A model generated the notes under the pieces. The model did no database searches. It was not told where the DNA came from and was given only the letters and a program-made list of their open reading frames with translations. A stretch of DNA of 64,000 nt from JBBROS01 sp965213845 (GTDB lineage Bacteria > Pseudomonadota > Alphaproteobacteria > Acetobacterales > Acetobacteraceae), in NCBI GenBank assembly GCA_965213845.1, contig CBDCAI010000004.1, forward strand, positions 744,001-808,000, written 5' to 3'. Shown here one piece after another: positions 37,533 to 46,434 of the stretch. The position numbers were made by a program, and so were the translations under genes. Positions within the stretch are counted from its first letter, which is position 1, and each line of letters starts with the position of its first letter.

Positions 37533-39686
37533 ATGCAGGCGGGACAAGGACTCGACGCGCTGTTCCAGCCGCGCTCGATCGCCATCGTCGGCGCGTCGCA
37601 GGACGCGACGAAGGCGGGCGGCCGCCCGGTGCAGCTGCTGCAGACGCTCGGCTTCCCCGGCCGCATCTACCCGGTCAACCCGCGGGCCGCCGTGGTCCAG
37701 GGCCTCCCGGCCTACGCCTCCGTCGCGGACCTGCCGGAAACGCCGGACCTCGTCATCATCGCCCTGGCCGCCGAAGCGACGCCCGATGCGCTGGAGGCCT
37801 GCGCCGCCCGCGGCATCCGCGGGGCCATCGTCTTCTCTTCCGGCTTCTCGGAGCTGGGCCACGCGGGCGAGGCGCTGCAGGCCCGGCTGCGCGCCACGGC
37901 CCGGCGCACCGGCATGCGCGTCGCCGGCCCCAACTGCCTCGGCGTCGTCAGCGTGGCGGAGCGCTGCGTCGCCACCTTCTCCATCGTCATGGAAAGCGGG
38001 CTGCCCCCCGCAGGCACCCTCGGCATCGTGTCGCAAAGCGGCAACATCGGCAGCTTCACCATGCTGCTGGCCAGCGAGCGCGGACTGGGGGTCAGCCGAT
38101 TCCTCACCACCGGCAACGAATGCGACGTGGACGTGGCCGACGGCATCGCCTGGATGGCGCGCGACCCGGCCACCCGCGTGATCCTGTGCTGCCTCGAGAC
38201 CTGCCGCGACGCCCCGCGCCTGGTCGCCGCCTTGGCCGAGGCGCGGCGGTGCGGCAAGCCCGTGGTCGTGCTGAAAATCGGCGCGACCGAAGCGGGGCAG
38301 GCCGCCGCGGCGTCCCACACCGGGGCGCTGGCCGGGTCCGAGGCGGTGTTCGACGCGGTCTTCCGGCGCGCCGGCGCCATCCGGGTCCGCAGCGTGGAAC
38401 AGCTGGTCGAATTGGGGCATGCCGCGAGCCTGCTGGGCGACCGGCTGCCCGCCGGCCGGCGCGTCGCGCTGCTGACGGCGTCCGGCGGCTTCGGGGTGCT
38501 GCTGGCCGACGCCGCCAGCGCCGCCGGGCTGAGCCTGCCGGAACCGCCGGAGGCTGTGCAACGGATGATCCTGGACGCCGTACCCTACGCCTCGCCCCGC
38601 AACCCGATCGACGCGACCGCACACATGTCGAGCCGGCCCGAAATCCTGGAACGGATCATCTGCGCCCTGCTGGACAGCCGCGGCTATGACGCCCTCGTCC
38701 TGATGATGGCGTCCTCGCTCTACCTCCCGCGGCTGCGGACCGTGTTCATGGCGGCGCTGGCCGGTGTGCGGGAGCGGTTCCCCGATGCCGTCGTCCTGCT
38801 GTGTGCCCACGCCCCCCGCGACGCGATCGGCGCCCTGAACGAGCTGGGCTATCCCGTCATCGACGGCGTCGACGCCTGCTGCACGACGCTGGCCGGCCTG
38901 GCCGGGATGGCCGAGCTGCGTGGGGCCGAGACGCCGGCCGTCGCGGCCCCCCCGCCTCCGATCACCCCGCCTCCGGCCCCCCCGCCTCCCGCCATCCTGC
39001 CGCCGGATGCGTTGACGCACGAGCTGGGCGCCAAGCGCGCGCTGGCCGCCGCCGGGGTGCCCGTGCTGGCCGAGCACCTGGTGCACGACGCCGAGGCCGC
39101 CGTGCTGGCGGCGGGCGCCGTCGGCTACCCGGTCGTGCTGAAGATCGTCTCGCCCGACCTGCCGCACAAGACGGAGGCCGGCGGGGTCCTGCTGAACCTG
39201 GGCGACGCCGCCGCCGTCCGCACCGCCCATGCCGCGATGCTGGACGCCGTGCGGCGGCACGCCCCGGCGGCGCGCATCGAGGGCGTGCTCGTGGCCCCCA
39301 TGGCGACGGGCGGCACGGAGATGATCCTGGGCGTGTCGCGCGACCCGGTGTTCGGGCCCGTCGTCATGGCCGGGCTGGGCGGCGTGTTTGCCGAGATCAT
39401 GCGGGACGTCGCCGTGCGTCCGGCCCCGGTCGATGCCGCGGAAGCGATGGCGATGCTCCGCTCGCTGCTGGCCTTCCCGGTGCTGGACGGCGCGCGGGGC
39501 CGCCCCCGGGCCGACCTCCCGGCCCTGGTGGCCGCCATCGTCGCCCTGTCCCGCTTCGCCGTGCAGCACGCGGAGACGGTGGCCGAGATCGACGTGAACC
39601 CGGTGCTGGTGCGGCCCGAGGGCCAGGGCGTGGTGGCGCTCGACGCCCTGCTGATCGCGCGTCACCCCATCGAGAAGGCGGCCTGA
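37533..39686 (+). CDS. Acyl-CoA synthetase, NDP-forming (acetate-CoA ligase, ADP-forming type), alpha-beta fusion
   Basis: 717-residue enzyme that activates a carboxylic acid to its CoA thioester with ATP giving ADP. Domain order: CoA-binding (SIAIVGAS near residue 17), succinyl-CoA-ligase-like domain with the phosphorylatable histidine in ASHTGALAG (about residue 262), a Pro-rich hinge (about residues 472-490, alternating PPPP and PPAPPPP) and a C-terminal ATP-grasp domain (GYPVVLKIVSPDLPHKTEAGG near residue 533). Start at ATG 37533, one base after the crotonase stop. It probably supplies the CoA substrate for the two acyl-CoA dehydrogenases that follow. Confidence 0.9.
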   Translation: MQAGQGLDALFQPRSIAIVGASQDATKAGGRPVQLLQTLGFPGRIYPVNPRAAVVQGLPAYASVADLPETPDLVIIALAAEATPDALEACAARGIRGAIVFSSGFSELGHAGEALQARLRATARRTGMRVAGPNCLGVVSVAERCVATFSIVMESGLPPAGTLGIVSQSGNIGSFTMLLASERGLGVSRFLTTGNECDVDVADGIAWMARDPATRVILCCLETCRDAPRLVAALAEARRCGKPVVVLKIGATEAGQAAAASHTGALAGSEAVFDAVFRRAGAIRVRSVEQLVELGHAASLLGDRLPAGRRVALLTASGGFGVLLADAASAAGLSLPEPPEAVQRMILDAVPYASPRNPIDATAHMSSRPEILERIICALLDSRGYDALVLMMASSLYLPRLRTVFMAALAGVRERFPDAVVLLCAHAPRDAIGALNELGYPVIDGVDACCTTLAGLAGMAELRGAETPAVAAPPPPITPPPAPPPPAILPPDALTHELGAKRALAAAGVPVLAEHLVHDAEAAVLAAGAVGYPVVLKIVSPDLPHKTEAGGVLLNLGDAAAVRTAHAAMLDAVRRHAPAARIEGVLVAPMATGGTEMILGVSRDPVFGPVVMAGLGGVFAEIMRDVAVRPAPVDAAEAMAMLRSLLAFPVLDGARGRPRADLPALVAAIVALSRFAVQHAETVAEIDVNPVLVRPEGQGVVALDALLIARHPIEKAA

Positions 39687-39688
39687 CC

Positions 39689-40879
39689 ATGGACGGGACC
39701 ATCGACATCGCCACCGCGTCCGGCGACGCCTACCGGGACGCCGTCCGGCGCTGGCTGCAGGACAGCCTGCCGTCGCGCTTCCGGACCGACGGCGCCGACT
39801 ACGCCGCGCCCACGCTGGAGGAGCTGTGCACGTGGGAGGCGGCGATGCACCGGGCCGGGTTGAGCGGCATCGCCTGGCCCCGCGAATACGGCGGCCAGGG
39901 CCGAACGCTCCGCGAGCACCTGGTCGCCAACCAGGAGATCGGGCGGGTCGCGATGCCGGAAAGCGCCAACTCGATCGGCAAGGAACTCGCCGGGCCGATC
40001 ATCCTGGCCATCGGGACGGAGGCGCAGAAGCGCCGCTTCCTGCCCGCCATCCTCGAGATGCGCGACATCTGGTGCCAGGGCTTCTCGGAACCCGATGCCG
40101 GGTCCGACCTCGCGGGCCTGCGGACCCGTGCGGTGCGGGACGGCGAGGGTTGGCGCGTGACCGGACAGAAGATCTGGACCAGCGGCGCCATGCGGGCGCA
40201 ACGCTGCCTGCTGCTGGCCCGCACCGGCCCGCTCGAGGACCGGCACCGGGGGCTGGCCCTGTTCGCCGTGCGCATGGACAGCCCCGGCCTGGTCGCCCGG
40301 CCCATTCGGCAGATCGACGGCAAGGACGAGTTCGCCGAGGTGTTCTTCGATGACGTGCCCGTGGCGCCTGAGGACGCGCTGGGCGCGCCCGACGAGGGCT
40401 GGGCCGCCGCCATCCGCGTGCTGTCGATCGAGCGGGCGACCAACCGCATGTACCGGGCCTGGCGGTTCGAGAACGAGCTGCGGCACCTGGTCGTCGCCTG
40501 CCGAGCCGACCCGCCGCTCGCGGCCCTGCTGCAGGACGGCCATTACCGCCGCCGCCTGGCCGAGACGCAGGTGGATATCGAGCTGGTGAAAGGCCACGTG
40601 GAGCCCGTCGTCGAGGCGCTGCTGGCCGGCGAGGACATCGGCGCGCGCGGCAGCCTGATGAAGCTGCACTGGAGCGAGGCGCATCAGCGCTTCGGGGCAT
40701 TGGCGATCGAGATGCTGGCCCGGGCCTCGCTCGATCCGCCGCCCGCCGTGGCCGCGGCACAGCGCCGGTTCCGCGACGTCTACCTGCGGTCCCGCGCCGA
40801 GACGATCTATGCCGGCACGACGGAAATCCAGCTCGGCATCATCGCCGACCGCATCCTGCAACTGCCGAAGGGGCGCTGA
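39689..40879 (+). CDS. Acyl-CoA dehydrogenase, large subunit type
   Basis: 396-residue flavoprotein with the N-terminal helical domain (GIAWPREYGGQGRTL), middle beta domain (CQGFSEPDAGSDLAGL, TGQKIWTSGA) and C-terminal helical domain. The position of the catalytic glutamate in medium-chain enzymes (YEGT) is Ala375 in YAGTTEIQ. This is common in heterodimeric FadE/PimC-type enzymes, where one subunit or another residue provides the base. The neighbouring gene encodes a shorter partner, so a heterotetramer like pimeloyl-CoA dehydrogenase is plausible. Confidence 0.9.
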   Translation: MDGTIDIATASGDAYRDAVRRWLQDSLPSRFRTDGADYAAPTLEELCTWEAAMHRAGLSGIAWPREYGGQGRTLREHLVANQEIGRVAMPESANSIGKELAGPIILAIGTEAQKRRFLPAILEMRDIWCQGFSEPDAGSDLAGLRTRAVRDGEGWRVTGQKIWTSGAMRAQRCLLLARTGPLEDRHRGLALFAVRMDSPGLVARPIRQIDGKDEFAEVFFDDVPVAPEDALGAPDEGWAAAIRVLSIERATNRMYRAWRFENELRHLVVACRADPPLAALLQDGHYRRRLAETQVDIELVKGHVEPVVEALLAGEDIGARGSLMKLHWSEAHQRFGALAIEMLARASLDPPPAVAAAQRRFRDVYLRSRAETIYAGTTEIQLGIIADRILQLPKGR

Positions 40880-40880
40880 G

Positions 40881-41918
40881 ATGATGATCGCGGAGACCGG
40901 CACGACGGACACGGGGCTTGACCCCGCCGCCTTCACCGCGACGGCCCAGCGGGCGGTCGCGGCGTGCCGGGGCCTGGGCATGCCGGACCAGGCCCCGCTG
41001 CTGGCGCGCGACGGGCTGCTGGGCATCCTGGCGGGCGAGGACGCGGGCGGGCTGGGGCTCGGCCTGGCCTATGCCGCACCCGTCGTGACCGCGGCCGGCG
41101 CCGGGCTGCTGGCTTTCCCGCTGCTGGAGACGATGCTGCTGGCCCGCGTGCTGGACCCCACGCTGGCGACCCCGCTGATCGACGGCGCGGCCTGCGCGAC
41201 GATCGCCTGGGCCGGGTCCGTCACGGGCCAGGCGGATGCCGGCGCCGTGCGGCTCGACGGCGTGGTGGGCCGGGCGCCCGGCATCCGGTCCTGCACGGCG
41301 CTGCTGGTGCGGATCGGGGGCGGGGGCGCCGCGCTCGTGCCGCTCGATGCCCCCGGCGTCCGGCGCCTGGACGAGCAGGGTCTCGACCCCGAAACGCCCG
41401 ACCAGTCCGTCCGCATGGACGCCGTGCGGGTCACGCCGGACCGCCTGCTGCCGGCCGGCCTGTGGGACACGCTGGAGGCCGACGCGCTGGTGCTGCGGAC
41501 CGCCGCGATCCTGGGCGCGGCGGAGGCCTGCCTCGAGCTGGCGCAGGCCCATGTCGGCCCCCGCCGGCAGTTCGGCCGCCCGCTGGTCGCCTTCCAGGCG
41601 CTCCGTCACGCCTTGGCCCGGCAGAAGCTCGGCCTGGAAGGCATCCGCGGCGCCCTCACCCGCAGCCTCGACGAAGGCAACGCCCGTGACCTGAGCATCC
41701 GCCGGGCCGCCTTCGCCGCCGCCGCCAGCCATGGCCCTGCCATCGCGGAGGGCGCTCTGCAGCTGCATGGCGGGATGGGGTTCACCTGGGACATCCCGGT
41801 GCACCTGCATCTTCGCGCCATCCGGACCTGGGCGATGCAGGGCGACGCCTCGGCGGCGCTGGCCTGCATCGCGGCGGCCCTGATCGACGAACCCCAGCAT
41901 GAAGGAACACGCGCATGA
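40881..41918 (+). CDS. Acyl-CoA dehydrogenase, small subunit type
   Basis: 345-residue acyl-CoA dehydrogenase relative with a shortened middle domain. C-terminal hallmarks are RRQFGRPLVAFQALRHALA near residue 228 and QLHGGMGFTWDIPVHLHLR near residue 296 (aspartate where most have glutamate). One base separates it from the large-subunit gene, and it overlaps the SDR gene by ATGA. Two in-frame ATGs (40881, 40884) are equally possible. It likely forms a complex with the preceding protein. Confidence 0.88.
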   Translation: MMIAETGTTDTGLDPAAFTATAQRAVAACRGLGMPDQAPLLARDGLLGILAGEDAGGLGLGLAYAAPVVTAAGAGLLAFPLLETMLLARVLDPTLATPLIDGAACATIAWAGSVTGQADAGAVRLDGVVGRAPGIRSCTALLVRIGGGGAALVPLDAPGVRRLDEQGLDPETPDQSVRMDAVRVTPDRLLPAGLWDTLEADALVLRTAAILGAAEACLELAQAHVGPRRQFGRPLVAFQALRHALARQKLGLEGIRGALTRSLDEGNARDLSIRRAAFAAAASHGPAIAEGALQLHGGMGFTWDIPVHLHLRAIRTWAMQGDASAALACIAAALIDEPQHEGTRA

Positions 41919-42673
41919 CCCCGCCTCTCGAAGGGCGCGCCGTCCTGATCACGGGCTCCGGGCACGGCATCGGCCGGGCCACCGCGCTGCGCATGGCGGC
42001 GCAGGGAGCGATCGTCGGCATCAACGACATCAAGCAGGCGTTCGTGGACGCGGCGGTGGCCGAGGTGCAGGCGGCCGGCGGACAGGCCGTGGGCGTGACG
42101 CAGGACGTGTCCACGCGCGACGGCATCCGCGCCGCCGTGCGGATTGTGGCCGACGCGGCGGGCCGGTTCGACGTGCTGGTCAACAACGCCGCCTGGGTCC
42201 GTTACCAGGCCCTGGCGGACATCGCGCCGGAGACGGTGGAGCGCATGCTCGACGTGGGCTTCAAGTCGGTGATCTGGGGCATCCAGGCGGCGGCCGAGGC
42301 GATGGATGCGGGGCGCGGCGGCAGCATCGTCAACGTGGCCTCCACCGCCGGGCTGCGGTCGGCGCAGAACGCGATCGTCTACAGCGGGATCAAGGCCGGG
42401 GTCATGGGCATCACCCGGGCCGCGGCGACGGACCTCGGCGGCCGCCACATCCGGGTGAACGCGGTGGCCCCGTCGGCGGTCCCGACGGAGGGCACGGCCA
42501 AGCACCGCACGGCCGACAAGGACGCCCGGCGCATCGCACGCACCCCGCTGGGGCGGCTGGGCACGGTCGAGGACATCGCCAAGGCCATCTGCTTCCTGGC
42601 CGGGGACGAGGCCAGCTTCGTCAGCGGCGAGGTGCTGACGGTCGATGGCGGCATCACCAGCAGTTTCCTGTAA
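41915..42673 (+). CDS. Short-chain dehydrogenase/reductase (SDR)
   Basis: 252-residue classical SDR. Cofactor motif TGSGHGIG near residue 14, NNAA near residue 90, catalytic serine in NVAST and Y-x3-K in YSGIKAG near residue 155 are all intact; the C-terminus carries the usual SFVSGEVLTVDGG. It could be the hydroxyacyl-CoA dehydrogenase step after the crotonase, which is inference from the operon. The next gene, a double SDR, starts at the base after its stop. Confidence 0.92.
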   Translation: MTPPLEGRAVLITGSGHGIGRATALRMAAQGAIVGINDIKQAFVDAAVAEVQAAGGQAVGVTQDVSTRDGIRAAVRIVADAAGRFDVLVNNAAWVRYQALADIAPETVERMLDVGFKSVIWGIQAAAEAMDAGRGGSIVNVASTAGLRSAQNAIVYSGIKAGVMGITRAAATDLGGRHIRVNAVAPSAVPTEGTAKHRTADKDARRIARTPLGRLGTVEDIAKAICFLAGDEASFVSGEVLTVDGGITSSFL

Positions 42674-44128
42674 GTGACCGCGCGGGTCGTCCTCGTCACC
42701 GGCGGGGCCGCAGGGATCGGCTGGGCCACGGCGCAGCGCTTCGCCGCCGGCGGGGACCGGGTGGTCATCGCCGACATCGACGGCCCGGCCGCCGCCGCCC
42801 GCGCCCGGACGCTCGGCCCGGCGCACGGATGGTCGCAGGCGGACATGGGCGAGCCCTCCCACCCCGGCGCCATGGTCGCCGACTGCGTGGCCCGGTTCGG
42901 CCGCCTGGATGTGCTGGTCAACAACGCAGGGCGCATCGACACGGGCGGGACCAGCGTCGTCGATCAGCCGCTCGAGGCGTTCCGCCGCCTGATCGCGATC
43001 AACCTGCTGGGCGTGCAGCGGGCGGCCGAGGCCGCGGCGGCGGTCATGCGGCGGCTGGGCGGGGGCGCCATCGTCAACGTCGCCTCGGCCTCCGCCCTGA
43101 AGGCGATCCCGCTGCGGAACGGCTACAGCGCGTCGAAGGCCGGCGTCGTGGCGCTGACGCGGGAGACGGCGGGCGCATGGATCCGCGACGGCGTCCGCGT
43201 GAACGCCATCGCGCCCGGCTACACGCGGACGGACCTGGTGGAGACGCTGATCCGCAACGGCCGGGTCGACCCGGAGCGGGCCGCGTCGCGAATCCCGATG
43301 GGCCGCATGGGCGCGCCGGACGAGATCGCGGCCGCCATCCACTTCCTCGCCTCCCCCGAGGCCAGCGGCCTGGTGGGATCGCTGATGGTCGTCGATGGCG
43401 GCAGCATGGCCTATGGCGGCAGCGAGGCGGCATCCGTCCTGCGCGGGCATGCGCCGGCGGAGCCCCCGCCCGGCCGCCGCCTGGTGATCGTAACTGGGGC
43501 CGAGACCCGGATGGGGCGGGCGACGATCGCCGTCCTCGCAGCAAAGGGCGTCATGACCGCGGCGCTGGCGCCCCGACCGGGCGATCCCGCATCGTACAGA
43601 GGGGCTGTCGAGGCACTCGCCGGCCGGCACGGCCGCATCGACGGACTGGTGAACGCGGCCGGCACCGACGGGCCCCGGGCCGAACCGCTGCCCGATGCGC
43701 TGGAGCGGCAGCTGGAGGCGGCGTTCCTCGCGTGCCAGGCCGCGGGCCGCGTCATGCTGCGGCAGGGGTTCGGGTCCGTGGTGAACGTGACCTCGGTCCT
43801 GGGCCAGGTCGGCACGGCGACCGGCACGGCGGGCAGCGCGGCGGCGGCCGCCGTGGGGATGTTCACCCGCACGCTCGCCTGCGAATGGGGCGGCAGCGGC
43901 ATCCGCGTGAACGCGCTGGCCGCAGGCCCCATGGCCGGCGACGACGGGGGGGCGCTGCTATGCCGGATGCCGCTCGGCCGCCTGCTGCGGCCGGACGAGG
44001 TCGGCGCCGCCGTCCACTTCCTGCTGTCGCCCGGCGCCGCCTACGTGACCGGCAGCATGCTCGTGGCGGATGGCGGGCTTGGCGCCTACGCCGGGCCGGA
44101 CCTGGCCACCACGGAGACGGGATCATGA
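42674..44128 (+). CDS. Tandem SDR fusion with a catalytically degenerate second domain
   Basis: 484-residue protein made of two SDR domains. Domain 1 (residues 1-250) is complete: TGGAAGIG at 9-16, NNAG at 83-86, Ser138, Tyr151 and Lys155 in YSASKAG, and the end motif VVDGG. Domain 2 (about 268-475) keeps the fold landmarks (VTGAETRMG, NAAG, NVTS, VADGG), but the Y-x3-K positions read Gly387 and Ala391 in GSAAAAAVG, and the cofactor glycine motif is altered (R for G). It is therefore probably a pseudo-enzyme half with a structural or regulatory role. GTG start at 42674; ATGA overlap with the next gene. Confidence 0.9.
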   Translation: MTARVVLVTGGAAGIGWATAQRFAAGGDRVVIADIDGPAAAARARTLGPAHGWSQADMGEPSHPGAMVADCVARFGRLDVLVNNAGRIDTGGTSVVDQPLEAFRRLIAINLLGVQRAAEAAAAVMRRLGGGAIVNVASASALKAIPLRNGYSASKAGVVALTRETAGAWIRDGVRVNAIAPGYTRTDLVETLIRNGRVDPERAASRIPMGRMGAPDEIAAAIHFLASPEASGLVGSLMVVDGGSMAYGGSEAASVLRGHAPAEPPPGRRLVIVTGAETRMGRATIAVLAAKGVMTAALAPRPGDPASYRGAVEALAGRHGRIDGLVNAAGTDGPRAEPLPDALERQLEAAFLACQAAGRVMLRQGFGSVVNVTSVLGQVGTATGTAGSAAAAAVGMFTRTLACEWGGSGIRVNALAAGPMAGDDGGALLCRMPLGRLLRPDEVGAAVHFLLSPGAAYVTGSMLVADGGLGAYAGPDLATTETGS

Positions 44129-44883
44129 CGCTGGACGCACGGCAGGAAGAACTGAAGGCCGCCTACATCGCGGCCCGCGGCTACTGGAAGCCCTGGACGG
44201 AGGGGTTGCTGCGGTTCAGCCCGGCCTTCCTCGACACCTATGCCCGCTACGGCGGCTACCCCGCCGCGCACGGCCCGCTCTCGCCCATGATGTGCGAGCT
44301 GCTGTACGTGGCGCTCGACGCCTCCGGCACGCATCTGTTCGAGCCCGGGTTGAAGCTGCATATGCGCATGGCGCTGGACCGGGGTGCCACGCCCCTCCAG
44401 GTGATGGAGGTGCTGCAGCTCGGCGCCGTCCAGGGGCTGGAAGGCACCGCCATGGGGATCGACATCCTCGCCGAGGAGCTGCACGCCGCCGGGATCGCGG
44501 TGCCGGAGCTGGAGGCGGCGCCCACGGCCGAGCAGACGCGGCTGCAGGGCGCCTACATGGACCGCTTCGGCGACTGGCCGCCGCACTGCGACCGCCTCCT
44601 GCGGCTCGACCCCGGCTACTTCGCCGTGATGCTCGACCTGATGACCTGCCGCGAGCCCGGCCCCGGACTGGACGACGTCGGCACCGCGCTGATCGCGTTG
44701 GGGCTGAGCGCCTGCTTCACGGCGCTGAACCCGGACGGCGTGCGGCTGCATGTCCGGCGGGCCCTGCGCCTCGGCGCGCCGCATCGGGCGATCCTGCAGG
44801 TGCTGCAGATGACCGCGCATCTGGGCGTCCACGCCTGCTCCGTCGGCGTGCCCGCGCTGACTGAGGTGCTGGACGGGCCGTGA
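44125..44883 (+). CDS. Carboxymuconolactone decarboxylase-family protein, two CMD domains
   Basis: 252-residue all-helical protein with an internal repeat. Both halves contain the CMD core (PLSPMMCELLYVAL then LKLHMRMALDRGATPLQVMEVLQLGA in the first; DDVGTALIALGLSACFTAL then LHVRRALRLGAPHRAILQVLQM in the second). The CxxC of AhpD-type peroxidase helpers is absent. The halves are about 110 residues apart. A decarboxylase or lyase role on a CoA-linked or lactone intermediate is possible, but I cannot assign a reaction. It overlaps its neighbours at both ends by 4 bases. Confidence 0.8.
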   Translation: MTLDARQEELKAAYIAARGYWKPWTEGLLRFSPAFLDTYARYGGYPAAHGPLSPMMCELLYVALDASGTHLFEPGLKLHMRMALDRGATPLQVMEVLQLGAVQGLEGTAMGIDILAEELHAAGIAVPELEAAPTAEQTRLQGAYMDRFGDWPPHCDRLLRLDPGYFAVMLDLMTCREPGPGLDDVGTALIALGLSACFTALNPDGVRLHVRRALRLGAPHRAILQVLQMTAHLGVHACSVGVPALTEVLDGP

Positions 44884-45587
44884 CCGTGGCCAGGACGCCC
44901 GGCGCGCCGCCGCGGACGGAGATGCCGGGCCAGCCGCCCGACGCACCGGCGCTCTCGGACCGCGTGCTGCACATACTGTCCGAGGCGGCGCGCCTGTTCG
45001 CGGCCGAGGGCTACGAACGCACCTCCATGCGCGACATCGCCGAGGCGTGCGGCATCTCCAAGTCGTTGCTCTATCACCACTTCACCGACAAGGACGAGCT
45101 GTACGCCCGCATCGCCCTGGGCTTCACCCGGGAGCTGCACGACTTCGTCGCGGCCCGCCTGGCCGGCCAGCCCGGCACCACGGGCCGGGTCCGCCTCTTC
45201 ATGCTGGCCTCGGCCGAGTACTTCGACCGCTACCGCGTGGTCTGGACCGCTTCCACCGCGGCATTCTGGAGCGACCCGCAGCTCCGCCGGCAGGAGGAGC
45301 GGATGGCGTGGCGCGACCGGTACGAGCACCTGCTGCGGGATCTGCTGACGGCGGCGGTCGCGGCGGGGGAGATGCGGCACGTGGATGTGGCGATGGCCGG
45401 ACGGCTGATTTTGTCGACGCTCAACTGGATGCACCGCTGGCACCGGGCGGAGAAGGGGCTGAGCGCCGTGCAGGTGGCGGGGATGTACTACGACATGATC
45501 TTCGCCGGGCTGCGCGCGCCGGTCGCCGTTACGGGCGACCCGCCCCGAACCGCGTCTCCGCCAGCCCCCGCACGCCGAGCCCGGTGA
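44880..45587 (+). CDS. TetR/AcrR family transcriptional regulator
   Basis: 235-residue regulator with a clear N-terminal HTH: RVLHILSEAARLFAAEGYERTSMRD, then IAEACGISKSLLYHHFTDKDELY. The C-terminal domain (YDMIFAGLRA at its end) is like TetR_C_ family members tied to acyl-CoA catabolism. GTG start overlaps the CMD gene stop, so it is the last gene of the operon from 36767. Its probable target is the palindrome at 36706-36721. The last 59 bases overlap the 3' end of the opposite-strand SMP-30 gene. Confidence 0.9.
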   Translation: MTVARTPGAPPRTEMPGQPPDAPALSDRVLHILSEAARLFAAEGYERTSMRDIAEACGISKSLLYHHFTDKDELYARIALGFTRELHDFVAARLAGQPGTTGRVRLFMLASAEYFDRYRVVWTASTAAFWSDPQLRRQEERMAWRDRYEHLLRDLLTAAVAAGEMRHVDVAMAGRLILSTLNWMHRWHRAEKGLSAVQVAGMYYDMIFAGLRAPVAVTGDPPRTASPPAPARRAR

Positions 45588-46434
45588 TCGCCACCAGGCG
45601 GCCGGCATCGGGATGGTCGCTGACCAGGCGGCCCGAATCCGAGATCGACGTCACGTACAGCACGTCGAGCGCCGCGCCGCCGAAGGCCGGGCAGGTGGGA
45701 TGGGGCACCGGCAGGTCGATCAGCCGTTCGAGCCGGCCCTCGGCGGAGAACCGCCCGATCTGCCCGGTGCGGACCAGCGCGACCCACAGGGTGCCCTCGG
45801 CATCCACCGTCGCCCCGTCGGGCTGCGATCCCGCGGCGGCGACCGTGTCCACCAGGTCCTGCCGCGGCCCCACCCGGCCGGACGCGGCGTCGTAGGGGTA
45901 GGCCCAGATCACGCCCTTGCGGCTGTCCGCGAAATACAGCCGGTCGCCGGCCGGGCTGAAGCACAGGCCGTTGGACGTGCTGAGCCCGGTCTCCAGGACG
46001 TCGCACCGCCCGGCGGCATCGAGGCGGAACAGCGTGCCCTTCGGCGTGTCGGTCGGGCCCATGTGCATGGTCCCGGACAGGAAGCGCCCGTGCCGATCCA
46101 TCTTCCCGTCGTTGAACCGCGTTTGGGCCGCCATCGCGGGCCGGTGCAGCGGCGTGACCCGGCCCGCCTCCGGCTCGATGGCGTAGAACCCGTCCCGCAG
46201 GGCGGCAACCAGGTGACCGGGGGCGCCCAGACCGATGCTGCCGACCAGGTCCGGCATCGGCCAGGCATCGAGCCGCCCGCTGCCCGGCACGAAGCGGTGG
46301 ATGGCAGGCGCCACGGAATCGACCCAGTACAGGGCCTGCAGCGCCGCGTCCCACACGGGCGACTCGCCCAGGCGGCAGCGGGCGGCGCCGACGAAGCCGA
46401 TCGACGCGTCGTTGGGGGCGTCCCCGGGGATCAC
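45529..46434 (-). CDS. SMP-30/gluconolactonase/LRE family protein
   Basis: 301-residue six-bladed beta-propeller. Metal-site residues typical of the family are visible: Glu in RLGESPVWD near residue 24, Asn in TSNGLCFSP near residue 145 and Asp in QPDGATVDAEG near residue 200. Family members hydrolyse sugar or aromatic lactones. GTG 46434 was chosen because it overlaps the TGA of the preceding binding protein (GTGA); GTG 46455 is an alternative in the same frame. Its 3' end overlaps the TetR gene on the other strand by 59 bases. Confidence 0.88.
   Translation of the reverse strand: MIPGDAPNDASIGFVGAARCRLGESPVWDAALQALYWVDSVAPAIHRFVPGSGRLDAWPMPDLVGSIGLGAPGHLVAALRDGFYAIEPEAGRVTPLHRPAMAAQTRFNDGKMDRHGRFLSGTMHMGPTDTPKGTLFRLDAAGRCDVLETGLSTSNGLCFSPAGDRLYFADSRKGVIWAYPYDAASGRVGPRQDLVDTVAAAGSQPDGATVDAEGTLWVALVRTGQIGRFSAEGRLERLIDLPVPHPTCPAFGGAALDVLYVTSISDSGRLVSDHPDAGRLVAITGLGVRGLAETRFGAGRP

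Noticed and set aside
37443..39665. 740-codon minus-strand frame opposite the NDP-forming CoA ligase
   Set aside because: Composition (Gly/Arg/His/Gln-rich, no domain) is that of an antisense shadow; the plus strand carries recognisable CoA-binding and ATP-grasp motifs.
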